DNA from: Vibrio syngnathi
Lineage (GTDB): Bacteria; Pseudomonadota; Gammaproteobacteria; Enterobacterales; Vibrionaceae
Direction: 5' to 3'
Length of the DNA stretch: 64,000 nt
Assembly (NCBI RefSeq): GCF_002119525.1
Contig: NZ_CP017916.1
Span: 186,001-250,000, forward strand
The position numbers were made by a program, and so were the translations under genes. Position 1 is the stretch's first letter, and each line of letters opens with the position of its first letter. Positions 48,351 to 56,580 of the stretch are shown piece after piece. Below the pieces are notes generated by a model. That model had not been told where the DNA came from. It searched no databases and worked only from the letters and a program-made list of their open reading frames with translations.

Positions 48351-48977
48351 TTACGATAAAGGCGTGGGCGTTAAGGTATAAGTACAGCGTCTTTCGCCGG
48401 CAATAATGTGTTCAGTGCGGCTTACATGACACTCATTTTTGAGCAGTTCAGTGAAAACATTGAGCTCAGATTGGCATAGGCTAGGGCAACGAGTTGCTGC
48501 TTTGCAGATGGGGCAGTGGTTCTCAATTAAGATGTAGTGCTCATCATGTTCTTGAAGTTCAGCCATGTAGCCTTCATCTTCACGAAGTTGGGTGAGTTTT
48601 TCAAGCTTACTAATGAGTGAATCACAACCAGACAGTGCAGATTGATACTGCTTAAGTGTGTGTTGTTCACGCTCGGCAGCAACCTTAGCCAACCCTTCTT
48701 TACCAAACAGATTTTCTACAGCATCAATTACTTGAATAGTGAGTTCACCGTGTCGGTCTGAAAATTGGCTGTGGCCTTGTTGAGTTAAGGACCAATGGCG
48801 AGTCGGACGACCCACTTTTACTTTCACATCATGAAACGCAAGAGTACCGTCATCTTCCAGACTTTGCAGATGTTGCCTTGCACCCATTGTCGTCATGCCA
48901 AATTCTTCTGACAGTTGTTTCGCGGTTACCGCGCCTTGACGCTTAATGGTCTGTAAGATTTTGTCGCTTGTTTTCAT
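48351..48977 (-). CDS. SufR-like winged-helix regulator with Fe-S-type cysteines
   Basis: A 208-residue transcriptional regulator. The N-terminal winged helix (1-75: ILQTIKRQGAVTAKQLSEEFGMTTMGARQHLQSLEDDG and VGRPTRHWSLTQQG) is of the ArsR/SufR type. The C-terminal part has Cys155, Cys168, Cys183 and Cys198, spaced C-X12-C-X14-C-X14-C. This is close to C-X12-C-X13-C-X14-C of cyanobacterial SufR, where these residues carry a [4Fe-4S] cluster. Cys158 and Cys164 are extra. It stands alone; no suf genes are in the window. Targets and cofactor are inference. Confidence 0.8.
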   Translation of the reverse strand: MKTSDKILQTIKRQGAVTAKQLSEEFGMTTMGARQHLQSLEDDGTLAFHDVKVKVGRPTRHWSLTQQGHSQFSDRHGELTIQVIDAVENLFGKEGLAKVAAEREQHTLKQYQSALSGCDSLISKLEKLTQLREDEGYMAELQEHDEHYILIENHCPICKAATRCPSLCQSELNVFTELLKNECHVSRTEHIIAGERRCTYTLTPTPLS

Positions 48978-49083
48978 ACTATCTCTGCCTCATGAACTTT
49001 ACCATTATGAGGCAAGGTATTTATAAAGCAAACCATTTACTATAAGGCTGGTGAAATGCACAGATTATTGATGGCCAATAAAA

Positions 49084-49112
49084 CAAAAGGCTGATACTTG
49101 GTATCAGCCTTC
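49084..49112 (-). terminator. Intrinsic terminator of glpX
   Basis: AAGGCTGATACC-AA-GTATCAGCCTTTTG on the minus strand, 28 bp after the glpX stop. Confidence 0.8.
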
Positions 49113-49139
49113 GTGCGTTTTGTTGAACCTAGTTTTGGT

Positions 49140-50147
49140 TTACAGGATGTGACCGATTACTTCTGGGTCTTTACGCTCTAGGTAGTGGATAGATTTGATG
49201 CGGCGAATCGTACGACAGCGACCACGGATAAGCAGTGTTTCTGTGGTTGCGATATTGCCTGTGCGAGTGATGCCTTCTAGAAGGTCACCCTTAGTAATAC
49301 CCGTTGCTGAGAACACAACATTATCGCTGCGTGCCATGTCTTCCATCTTCAGTACGATGCCCGCCGTTACGCCCATTTCTGCACAACGTTCTAGTTCAAG
49401 CTCACCGTGCTTGCGGTTCTCTTCTGTATCGCCTTTTACTTCATGACGAGGAAGAAGACGAGCGTGCATGTCACCGTCGAGTGCGCGAATGACCGCCGCA
49501 GAAACCACACCTTCAGGTGCGCCGCCGATGCAGTACATTACGTCTACTTCGCTATCTGGCATACACGTTAAGATAGAAGCTGCAACATCACCGTCTGGCA
49601 CAGCAAATACACGAACGCCCATGGCTTGCATGTCAGCGATGATTTGATCGTGACGAGGCTTAGCCAATGTGGTTACTACTAGAGTATCGAGTGTTTTACC
49701 TAGTGCTTTAGCGATGTTTTCTAGGTTTTCTGTTAGTGGCAGCTCTAGGTCAATCACGCCTTTAGCGCCAGGGCCTACTACCAACTTTTCCATGTACATA
49801 TCAGGCGCTTTAAGGAAGCTGCCTTTTTCGCCTGCAGCTAATACCGCCAATGCATTTGATTGACCCATTGCTGTCATGCGTGTCCCTTCAATTGGGTCAA
49901 CTGCGATGTCGACAGCGTCGCCGCCCACACCTACGTTTTCGCCGATGTATAGCATAGGTGCATCATCGATTTCACCTTCGCCGATAACGATCTCACCGCT
50001 AATTTCGGTTTTGTTTAATAGGCTACGCATTACTTCTACAGCAGCGCCATCTGCAGCGTTTTTATCGCCACGGCCAAGCCACTTGTAACCAGCTAGTGCT
50101 GCACCTTCTGTGACACGAGAGAATGACATTGCTAAATCGCGTTTCAT
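49140..50147 (-). CDS. glpX: Class II fructose-1,6-bisphosphatase
   Basis: Dephosphorylates fructose 1,6-bisphosphate in gluconeogenesis. The 335 residues contain the metal and substrate motifs IVIGEGEIDDAPMLYIGE, DIAVDPIEGTRMT, AKPRHDQIIADM, VPDGDVAASI and MARSDNVVFSATGITKGDLLEGI. I start at ATG 50147 (MKRDLAMSFSRVTEG, GGAG upstream), which aligns with E. coli GlpX; 15 codons further upstream are open but unsupported. It is not in a glpFK operon here. A LacI-family operator lies 62 bp upstream. Confidence 0.96.
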   Translation of the reverse strand: MKRDLAMSFSRVTEGAALAGYKWLGRGDKNAADGAAVEVMRSLLNKTEISGEIVIGEGEIDDAPMLYIGENVGVGGDAVDIAVDPIEGTRMTAMGQSNALAVLAAGEKGSFLKAPDMYMEKLVVGPGAKGVIDLELPLTENLENIAKALGKTLDTLVVTTLAKPRHDQIIADMQAMGVRVFAVPDGDVAASILTCMPDSEVDVMYCIGGAPEGVVSAAVIRALDGDMHARLLPRHEVKGDTEENRKHGELELERCAEMGVTAGIVLKMEDMARSDNVVFSATGITKGDLLEGITRTGNIATTETLLIRGRCRTIRRIKSIHYLERKDPEVIGHIL

Positions 50148-50471
50148 GCGGACTCCAAAATTTTCAAAGGGGGAATAGAAATTTCGCGGCAAATTTTATC
50201 ATATCCCAAAGGAAACGTTTGCCTTTTTGTTTTTTGGAGATTGCTCTCGATCAATTCGCAGTGGAAAACAGTTATTATTCATCAAAATAATCGGTTTGCC
50301 GTCGTGGTGGTAATCGTTCACGTCAATATTCGGTAAAAAGCGCTGTTTTTTTCATCGAATGGCGCAAAATATCGAATATATTGAGTGTTTATCCTTGCTC
50401 TGCTGAGTAGAATGGGGAAATAAGTGGAGTGAACCTTCACCATCAAACGGATAACTTAAAGGTAGGCCAGA
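50148..50471. promoter_or_regulatory. Divergent glpX/zapB intergenic region
   Basis: A 324-bp gap with both promoters. The only site I can name is the LacI-family operator at 50209-50224. No gene or RNA was found. Confidence 0.5.
50209..50224. promoter_or_regulatory. LacI-family (PurR/Cra-type) operator before glpX
   Basis: AAGGAAACGTTTGCCT agrees with the PurR consensus at 13 of 16 positions and also contains the AAACGTTT core of Cra sites. Cra control of a gluconeogenic bisphosphatase would make physiological sense; PurR fits the sequence better. Confidence 0.5.
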
Positions 50472-50714
50472 ATGTCTTTTGAAGTACTAGAGCAGCTAGA
50501 AGCAAAAATTCAAACAGCAGTAGATACAATTGCACTTCTTCAAATGGAAGTGGAAGAGCTTAAAGAAGAGAAACAAGCACTAGCAACAGAAGCTGGTGAG
50601 CTTAAAGCAAGCCGTCACGAGCTAGAGCAAAAAACTCAGCAAATGCAGGAAGAGCATTCAGCATGGCAAGATCGCATCCGTAACCTTCTTGGTAAAATGG
50701 ATGACGTAGAGTAA
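50472..50714 (+). CDS. zapB: Cell-division protein ZapB
   Basis: An 80-residue, almost entirely coiled-coil protein that organises the Z-ring through ZapA and MatP. MSFEVLEQLEAKIQTAVDTIALLQMEVEELKEEK is the family N-terminus, and the Leu/Ile heptads run to the end. It lies opposite glpX, the usual gammaproteobacterial position. GGTAGG precedes the ATG. Confidence 0.96.
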   Translation: MSFEVLEQLEAKIQTAVDTIALLQMEVEELKEEKQALATEAGELKASRHELEQKTQQMQEEHSAWQDRIRNLLGKMDDVE

Positions 50715-50729
50715 TCGACTCTTCAGATT

Positions 50730-50770
50730 TAAAAAAACGCCCGCTACTGAGTAGCGGGCGTTTTCGTTTG
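50730..50770 (+). terminator. Intrinsic terminator of zapB
   Basis: AAACGCCCGCTAC-TGA-GTAGCGGGCGTTTTCGTTT. Confidence 0.88.
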
Positions 50771-50823
50771 TGTTCTTATGTTTTGTGTTCTTTGGCTTGT
50801 TTTATTATTTGAAGCTGAGTGAG

Positions 50824-51342
50824 TTACTCGGCCTCTTCTTCTTCAACATCCAGATCGAGTTCTACATCCAAAGGCTCTGCCGAAAGAATAATGCCAGTGT
50901 TGTCTGCGTAGAGATAATCTTCCGGTAAGAAGGTCACGCTGCCAAAGTTCACAGGTACATCTAATTCGCCAACACCTTCTTGGCTCGCACCAACAGGGAT
51001 AGAAGCCAAAGCCTGAATACCAAGGTTCATGTCTTCTAGCTCATCGACTTCACGAACGCAGCCGTAAACCACAATACCTTCCCACTCATTGTCTTCAGCA
51101 AGTAGAGCAATCTCAGCATCGATCAGCGCTTTACGCAGTGAGCCGCCACCATCGATTAACAACACACGTCCCAAACCATCTTGCTCTAATACGGAGCGAA
51201 TTAAAGCGTTGTCTTCAAAACACTTTAATGTCGTGATCTGTCCTGCGAAGGATGCACGTCCACCGAAGTTGCTGAACATTGGCTCCACGACATCGACTTG
51301 ATCCAAATATATGTCGCACAGTGCTGAAGTGTTGTATTCCAT
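50824..51342 (-). CDS. rraA: Regulator of RNase E activity A
   Basis: RraA is a trimeric ring protein that binds and inhibits RNase E. The core [75 protein letters not shown] and the closing [23 protein letters not shown] are fully conserved. A 15-residue acidic tail ends the 172-residue protein and is longer than in E. coli. It lies 73 bp downstream of menA in the conserved hslVU-menA-rraA order. Confidence 0.97.
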   Translation of the reverse strand: MEYNTSALCDIYLDQVDVVEPMFSNFGGRASFAGQITTLKCFEDNALIRSVLEQDGLGRVLLIDGGGSLRKALIDAEIALLAEDNEWEGIVVYGCVREVDELEDMNLGIQALASIPVGASQEGVGELDVPVNFGSVTFLPEDYLYADNTGIILSAEPLDVELDLDVEEEEAE

Positions 51343-51415
51343 TAGTATACCTTTTGAACAATGAGCTTACTTTGAGTATATCGGTGCTTGATCCCTTTGC
51401 AATGATTAGTCTCAT

Positions 51416-52333
51416 TTAACTCAATAGAGTTTGAGCTACGACAACCCCTGCAAACAATAGGTTAGTGACCAGTGAACATTTCACAATCACAGGCATCATT
51501 GGCGCGATCTGTGCTGGCTTTTCGGTTTCCCAAACGGCCTTGCCATGCTTGTAAACAATAATAATGCTCAGTAAAAACGGCAGGCTGATCCAGGCCGGTT
51601 TTTCTTGAATGAGCAGGTAGATAGCGAAAGAGGCAAGGGCGAGCCCAAGCAGTGCAAAATGATAGTGCTTGGCTTTGCGTTGCCCTAGGCGAACCGCCAT
51701 GGTGCGCTTACCACATTCGCTGTCGTTTTCGATATCACGCATGTTGTTGATATTGAGCACCGCAACCGCCATCAACCCGCAGCCTAGTGCAGGCAGAAAC
51801 AGGCTTGGCTCTACATGACCCGTATGTAAGAAGTAAGTACCAGAAACCCCTAACAAACCGAAGAAGATAAATACCGACAAGTCGCCAAGGCCAATATAAC
51901 CATAAGGTTTATTTCCCACGGTGTAAGCGATGGCAGCCATTATGGCTAATACGCCTAACGCGATGAAAGATAAGATGCTTTCAATCGATGTTAAGGCGTG
52001 AAAAATAAGAATCAGCCCTGCGATCATGGTAAATACGATATTGAGGATGATGGCTTGCTTCATGGTTTGCGCAGTCACCGCACCTGATTGCATTGCACGT
52101 GTTGGCCCTAGACGGTTTTCGTTGTCTGTGCCTTTTACCGCGTCGCCATAGTCATTGGCTAAGTTCGACAGAATCTGTAATAGAGTGGCGGTTAAAAAAG
52201 CCAATAGTGCGATTGATAAAGAAAAGTGACCACCGGCGAACGCTAAACTACTTCCTGTAAGAATAGAGACAAGTGCGAGAGGCAGAGTTTTTGGGCGTGC
52301 GGCATCTAGCCAAATCAGTAGAGATTGTTTCAT
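51416..52333 (-). CDS. menA: 1,4-dihydroxy-2-naphthoate polyprenyltransferase
   Basis: A UbiA-family membrane enzyme that prenylates DHNA to demethylmenaquinone. The first Asp-rich motif is NLANDYGDAVKGTDNENRLGP and the second MRDIENDSECGKRTMAVRLG. About eight or nine helices over 305 residues. It has its own upstream gap after hslU and its terminator. Confidence 0.96.
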   Translation of the reverse strand: MKQSLLIWLDAARPKTLPLALVSILTGSSLAFAGGHFSLSIALLAFLTATLLQILSNLANDYGDAVKGTDNENRLGPTRAMQSGAVTAQTMKQAIILNIVFTMIAGLILIFHALTSIESILSFIALGVLAIMAAIAYTVGNKPYGYIGLGDLSVFIFFGLLGVSGTYFLHTGHVEPSLFLPALGCGLMAVAVLNINNMRDIENDSECGKRTMAVRLGQRKAKHYHFALLGLALASFAIYLLIQEKPAWISLPFLLSIIIVYKHGKAVWETEKPAQIAPMMPVIVKCSLVTNLLFAGVVVAQTLLS

Positions 52334-52400
52334 CGTAGGTCTAATTCTTTATAAGTCTTCGTTTCATACTGTGATTTGAGTATACGCCCATTTTTCGGGT

Positions 52401-52430
52401 AATAAAAAGCCCACTCGAAAGTGGGCCTTG
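52401..52430 (-). terminator. Intrinsic terminator of hslVU
   Basis: AAGGCCCACTT-TCG-AGTGGGCTTTTTA on the minus strand, 59 bp after the hslU stop. Confidence 0.85.
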
Positions 52431-52488
52431 AATTCGCTTATTAGCTGCTATTTCTTTGAGATAGAGCAATAAGTTGGAGTTTGGTGTG

Positions 52489-53829
52489 CTACAGGATGAA
52501 GCGGCTTAGGTCTTCGTCTTCTACGAGCTCGCCAAGCTTAGATATTACGTAAGCTTCATCAATCACCAATTTGCTGCCTGCTCGGTCTGTTGCGTCGAAT
52601 GAAATCTCATCCATTAGGCGCTCCATGACTGTGTGCAGACGACGCGCACCGATGTTTTCTGTGGTTTCGTTGACACGCCATGCTGCATCAGCAATTTGGT
52701 TGATGCCATCTTCAGTGAACTCAATGCCGACATCTTCTGTTTTCATCAGGGCAATGTACTGTTCAGTCAGTGATGCCTTTGGCTCAGTAAGAATACGTTT
52801 GAAGTCGTGTGCTGATAGCGCTTCAAGTTCGACACGGATTGGCAGACGACCTTGCAGTTCAGGGATCAGATCTGACGGCTTAGCTACTTGGAATGCACCT
52901 GAAGTGATAAACAAGATGTGGTCAGTTTTAACCATACCGTGCTTAGTTGATACTGTGCTGCCTTCGATAAGAGGAAGCAGGTCACGTTGAACACCTTCAC
53001 GAGATACGTCTGGACCTGAGCTGTCGCCACGCTTACAGATTTTGTCGATCTCATCGATGAATACGATACCGTTGTTTTCAGCGTTGAAGATCGCGCTCTC
53101 TTTTAGCTCTTCCTGGTTCACAAGCTTCGCTGCTTCTTCTTCCGTCAGTGCTTTGAATGCGTCTTTGATTTTCATCTTACGCTTTTTCTTGGTGTCGCCC
53201 GCTAGATTTTGGAACATGCCTTGCAGCTGGTTGGTCATCTCTTCCATGCCCGGAGGTGACATGATTTCAACGCCCATTTGCGGCGCGGCTACATCAACTT
53301 CGATCTCTTTGTCGTCTAGCTTACCTTCACGCAGTTTCTTACGGAAAATCTGACGAGTGTTTGAAGAAGTTGTGTCTTCCGTTGATTGCTCGTTCTGACC
53401 CCAAGCATCACGTGCTGGTGGTAGAAGGGCATCAAGAATGCGTTCTTCAGCTTGCTCTTCAGCGCGGTATTGTACTTTTTCCATCGCTTGCTGGTGCGTC
53501 ATCTTGATCGCAACGTCCGTTAGGTCACGGATGATGGTTTCAACTTCTTTACCCACGTAGCCAACTTCGGTGAACTTAGTCGCTTCTACTTTGATGAAAG
53601 GCGCGTTTGCTAGTTTCGCTAGACGGCGAGCAATTTCAGTTTTACCCACACCCGTAGGGCCAATCATCAGGATGTTTTTTGGTGATACTTCAACACGCAG
53701 GCTTTCTTCAAGCTGCATACGACGCCAGCGGTTACGCAGTGCAATAGCCACTGAGCGCTTAGCGTTGTCTTGGCCGATAATGTGGCGATTGAGTTCGTGA
53801 ACAATTTCGCGAGGAGTCATCTCAGACAT
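52489..53829 (-). CDS. hslU: ATP-dependent protease ATPase subunit HslU
   Basis: HslU is the AAA+ unfoldase of the HslUV protease. Walker A GPTGVGKT is at 57-64, the pore GYVG motif follows in [17 protein letters not shown], the I-domain spans about 110-240, and Walker B is in [12 protein letters not shown]. The C-terminus LSRFIL is the tail that docks into HslV. 446 residues. It is second after hslV (58-bp gap). Confidence 0.98.
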   Translation of the reverse strand: MSEMTPREIVHELNRHIIGQDNAKRSVAIALRNRWRRMQLEESLRVEVSPKNILMIGPTGVGKTEIARRLAKLANAPFIKVEATKFTEVGYVGKEVETIIRDLTDVAIKMTHQQAMEKVQYRAEEQAEERILDALLPPARDAWGQNEQSTEDTTSSNTRQIFRKKLREGKLDDKEIEVDVAAPQMGVEIMSPPGMEEMTNQLQGMFQNLAGDTKKKRKMKIKDAFKALTEEEAAKLVNQEELKESAIFNAENNGIVFIDEIDKICKRGDSSGPDVSREGVQRDLLPLIEGSTVSTKHGMVKTDHILFITSGAFQVAKPSDLIPELQGRLPIRVELEALSAHDFKRILTEPKASLTEQYIALMKTEDVGIEFTEDGINQIADAAWRVNETTENIGARRLHTVMERLMDEISFDATDRAGSKLVIDEAYVISKLGELVEDEDLSRFIL

Positions 53830-53887
53830 GGTTTTTCCTTAATTCTTTAATCACTGTTGAATACAACGTTATTGATGGAAGCGGTCG

Positions 53888-54436
53888 TTACTCGGGCTTT
53901 GGCAGCTCAACGGTGCTTTCTAGTTCTTCAATAGTGTGGTGATGGTTGGTGAATACACAGATATCGCCCGCAATGTTCAGCGACTTTTCTGCGATTTCAC
54001 GCGCATCTAAATCTGTATTTTCTAATAGTGCAGTAGCTGCTGCTTGAGCGAAGTTACCGCCCGAACCGATAGCAATCAGGTCGTTCTCTGGTTGAACTAC
54101 GTCACCGTTACCTGTGATGATTAGAGAAGCGGTCTCATCTGCTACTGCCAACAGTGCTTCTAACTTACGTAGAGCACGGTCACTACGCCAATCCTTCGCC
54201 AGCTCAACGGCAGCTTTGGTTAGGTGGCCTTGGTGCATTTGCAGCTTGCTTTCAAATTTTTCGAATAGCGTGAAAGCATCTGCGGTACCGCCAGCAAAAC
54301 CTGCCAGTACTTTGTTGTTGTATAGGCGACGTACTTTACGGGCATTGCCCTTCATTACAGTATTGCCTAGAGATACTTGTCCATCACCCGCGATGACGAC
54401 TTTATTATTACGACGTACAGATACAATGGTAGTCAC
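53888..54436 (-). CDS. hslV: ATP-dependent protease peptidase subunit HslV
   Basis: A proteasome-beta-like peptidase whose catalytic residue is Thr after removal of the initiator Met ([10 protein letters not shown]). [26 protein letters not shown] and [19 protein letters not shown] are nearly identical to E. coli. The 182 residues carry a slightly longer tail than E. coli HslV. Heat-shock operon with hslU. Confidence 0.98.
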   Translation of the reverse strand: MTTIVSVRRNNKVVIAGDGQVSLGNTVMKGNARKVRRLYNNKVLAGFAGGTADAFTLFEKFESKLQMHQGHLTKAAVELAKDWRSDRALRKLEALLAVADETASLIITGNGDVVQPENDLIAIGSGGNFAQAAATALLENTDLDAREIAEKSLNIAGDICVFTNHHHTIEELESTVELPKPE

Positions 54437-54579
54437 GAGTAGGGCCTCTTAATATTTCTTATCTTTGGGTATAAAAAGTATATGAGGATGGTGCTCGGAT
54501 AATTCAAGGAAGGTCGAGTGATGTCGCGCAACTTATCGGCGGAAGTTGTAAGGAAATTTGGCAAAAGGGTGCGGATAAA

Positions 54580-54606
54580 AGAAAACCTCCACAATGGGAG
54601 GCTTTC
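54580..54606 (-). terminator. Intrinsic terminator of ftsN
   Basis: On the minus strand AAAGCCTCCC-ATTGT-GGAGGTTTTC, with the hexamer repeat between it and the ftsN stop. Confidence 0.75.
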
Positions 54607-54618
54607 GGTGTTTGGCTT

Positions 54619-54660
54619 TTCTGCTTCTGCTTCTGCTTCTGCTTCTGCTTCTGCTTCTGC
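54619..54660. repeat. Hexanucleotide tandem repeat (TTCTGC)7
   Basis: Seven perfect copies of TTCTGC (GCAGAA on the transcribed strand) in the ftsN 3' untranslated region, between its stop codon and terminator. An open frame through it would read Ala-Glu repeats but it is not part of ftsN. Confidence 0.95.
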
Positions 54661-54673
54661 GGCAAATCTATAA

Positions 54674-55213
54674 CTACTGGGTGTCTTTCCAAATAGCACA
54701 AGGTTCGATTTTCGCTCGTTGCAGCTTATGGCGATCTCGCTCTGCATCTCGCTTCAATTTGTATGGTCCTAGAACCACACGATACCAGCTACTGCCATCC
54801 TTTTTACGGATTGAGCTTGAGATACCTTGGAAGGCAATATCCAACTTACGTGCTTCAGCTTGGCTTGAGGTTTTGTACGCGCCACATTGCATGATGTAAG
54901 GGATCTTCGAGATCTGTTGCTCTTTGGCTTTTACTTCAATCTCGCGGCTTGGCAAGGTTTCAACGTAGTCCCACTTCTCCTCTGGAGGCGGCGGAATGAC
55001 TTTTGTTGGTTTCGGCTTAGGCTTTGGTTTAGTTACCACTGGAGTCGGTGCTGGCGGCTCAGGGTCATTACTCAATAGGTAAAGTCCGTAACCAAAACCA
55101 CCGGCGAGGAGGATCGCCAAAAGACCACTACGCCATGGTTTACGGCGAGGGGTTTGTTTTTTGGTCGGTTTTTTCGTGCCACGACCGCGCTTTACATAAT
55201 CTCTATTAGCCAC
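54674..55213 (-). CDS. ftsN: Cell-division protein FtsN
   Basis: FtsN triggers septal peptidoglycan synthesis. The protein starts with the family motif (M)ANRDYVKRGRGTKK, has one membrane helix (about 30-50), a Pro/Lys-rich periplasmic linker (PEPPAPTPVVTKPKPKPKP) and a C-terminal SPOR domain (about 102-175, IPYIMQCGAYKTSSQAEARKLDIAF, YRVVLGPYKLKRDAERDRHKL). The best start is GTG 55213 by similarity; TTG at 55225 is also open. It is compact, about 180 residues, versus 319 in E. coli, mainly through a shorter linker. Order cytR-ftsN-hslVU is conserved. Confidence 0.92.
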   Translation of the reverse strand: MANRDYVKRGRGTKKPTKKQTPRRKPWRSGLLAILLAGGFGYGLYLLSNDPEPPAPTPVVTKPKPKPKPTKVIPPPPEEKWDYVETLPSREIEVKAKEQQISKIPYIMQCGAYKTSSQAEARKLDIAFQGISSSIRKKDGSSWYRVVLGPYKLKRDAERDRHKLQRAKIEPCAIWKDTQ

Positions 55214-55335
55214 AAGACAATTCAATAGTTGCTGATTCTGCCCTCATGGTAATCCAGATTGAGTGAGGATAATAGTGCAGAAATGGAAGCGACACATCAA
55301 AATGTGCCGCAGAGTTATAAGGGTATTTATGAGAA

Positions 55336-56340
55336 CTACATTCGAGGTGGCGCAGTACTGCCTCGAACGACTAATTTAGCTTCAAGCAGGCGTGACCCTG
55401 CTTGTACATCGTTGCCTTTCAGTACGTCGAGCATCATCAGCATCGCTTGGCGTCCAATCTCATAACGAGGCTGAGAAATAGTCGTTAGCGGTGGATCGCA
55501 GTATTGAGCGAATTGGATATCATCGAAGCCAACAATCGATAGGTCTTGAGGAACACGTAAACCTAACTTCTTCGCTTCTTGAATCGCACCAATGGCCATC
55601 GCATCATTGTGACAGAAGATAGCGGTTGGTTGTTCAGGAAGAGCGAGTAATTGACGAACTGCTTGAGCGCCCGCTTCAAAGGTAAAGTCACCGACAGTGC
55701 TATAGGCTGGATTCATTGATACTCCTGCACGACGTAGCGCTTGCTGGTAGCCTTGTTGGCGGAACTTACAAAGCGTTGCTGATACTGGCCCAGAGATTTG
55801 TGCTATACGCTTATGACCTAACTGAGCTAGGTAGTTCACTGCTTCAAATGCTGAGGTCAGGTTATCGATGTGTACGGTAGGGAGTTCAAGCTCAGGGGCG
55901 AACTCACATGCCATCACCATCGGCGGTAAGTTTTTTTGTTCAGGCTTACTGACATCAAACGGATGGTCGGTACCAAGCAGTAGCATGCCATCAGCTTGTT
56001 TAGTGAATACTAAATTAACAAATGAAGACTCACGCTTCTTCTGTTGGCCGCTATCACCCAGTAGAACGAGGTAGTCATTTTCTACTGCGGCATCTTCGAT
56101 ACCACGAATGATCTCTGCGAAATAAGGGTCACAGATATCAGGAACAATAGTGATGATGGTTTTTGATTCGTTGCGACGTAAATTTCTAGCTAATGTATTG
56201 GGTGAGTATCCAGCTTCAAGTACTGCTGTCTCAACTCGCTTACGAGTAGAAACCGAGACTTTTTCAGGGTTCATCAATGCACGTGATACCGTGGCTGTTG
56301 AAACGCCTGCTAGCTGGGCAACATCCTTCATTGTCGCCAT
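55336..56340 (-). CDS. cytR: LacI-family repressor CytR
   Basis: CytR represses nucleoside uptake and catabolism genes together with CRP, and in V. cholerae also influences competence and biofilm. The helix-turn-helix MKDVAQLAGVSTATVSRALMNP (about 3-25) and hinge are followed by a periplasmic-binding-like ligand domain with SIVGFDDIQFAQYCDPPLTTI. 334 residues. It lies between priA and ftsN as in E. coli. A palindrome upstream could be its own operator. Confidence 0.95.
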   Translation of the reverse strand: MATMKDVAQLAGVSTATVSRALMNPEKVSVSTRKRVETAVLEAGYSPNTLARNLRRNESKTIITIVPDICDPYFAEIIRGIEDAAVENDYLVLLGDSGQQKKRESSFVNLVFTKQADGMLLLGTDHPFDVSKPEQKNLPPMVMACEFAPELELPTVHIDNLTSAFEAVNYLAQLGHKRIAQISGPVSATLCKFRQQGYQQALRRAGVSMNPAYSTVGDFTFEAGAQAVRQLLALPEQPTAIFCHNDAMAIGAIQEAKKLGLRVPQDLSIVGFDDIQFAQYCDPPLTTISQPRYEIGRQAMLMMLDVLKGNDVQAGSRLLEAKLVVRGSTAPPRM

Positions 56341-56420
56341 AAATTAAACCCTCTTTTTAATTCCTTTGTTGCCTAAGTATCTAAGGCATGAATAATAAAT
56401 GTAATCGAATAGATATTGTG

Positions 56421-56439
56421 AAAGTGTTGCTAACACTTT
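56421..56439. promoter_or_regulatory. Palindrome upstream of cytR
   Basis: AAAGTGTT-GCT-AACACTTT, a perfect 8-bp inverted repeat about 80 bp before cytR. It looks like a LacI-family operator. On the plus strand it is also followed by Ts and could act as a weak terminator, although no plus-strand gene precedes it. Confidence 0.55.
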
Positions 56440-56580
56440 TTTTATTGCAATATTTTATTCGTTTCACCCGTGTAAAGTTACGGCTAGATTAACAAAAATC
56501 ACATGACTAGTGTGAAGTTGCTCACGAGAAGTATGAAATATTTGTGAACAAACTTATCATTAGTTTTAACCCAAGTGGGT

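Noticed and set aside
54433..54747. A 104-codon frame through the hexamer repeat (Ala-Glu repeats)
   Set aside because: It overlaps ftsN and its 3' region, and owes its openness to the repeat; no sign of a real protein.
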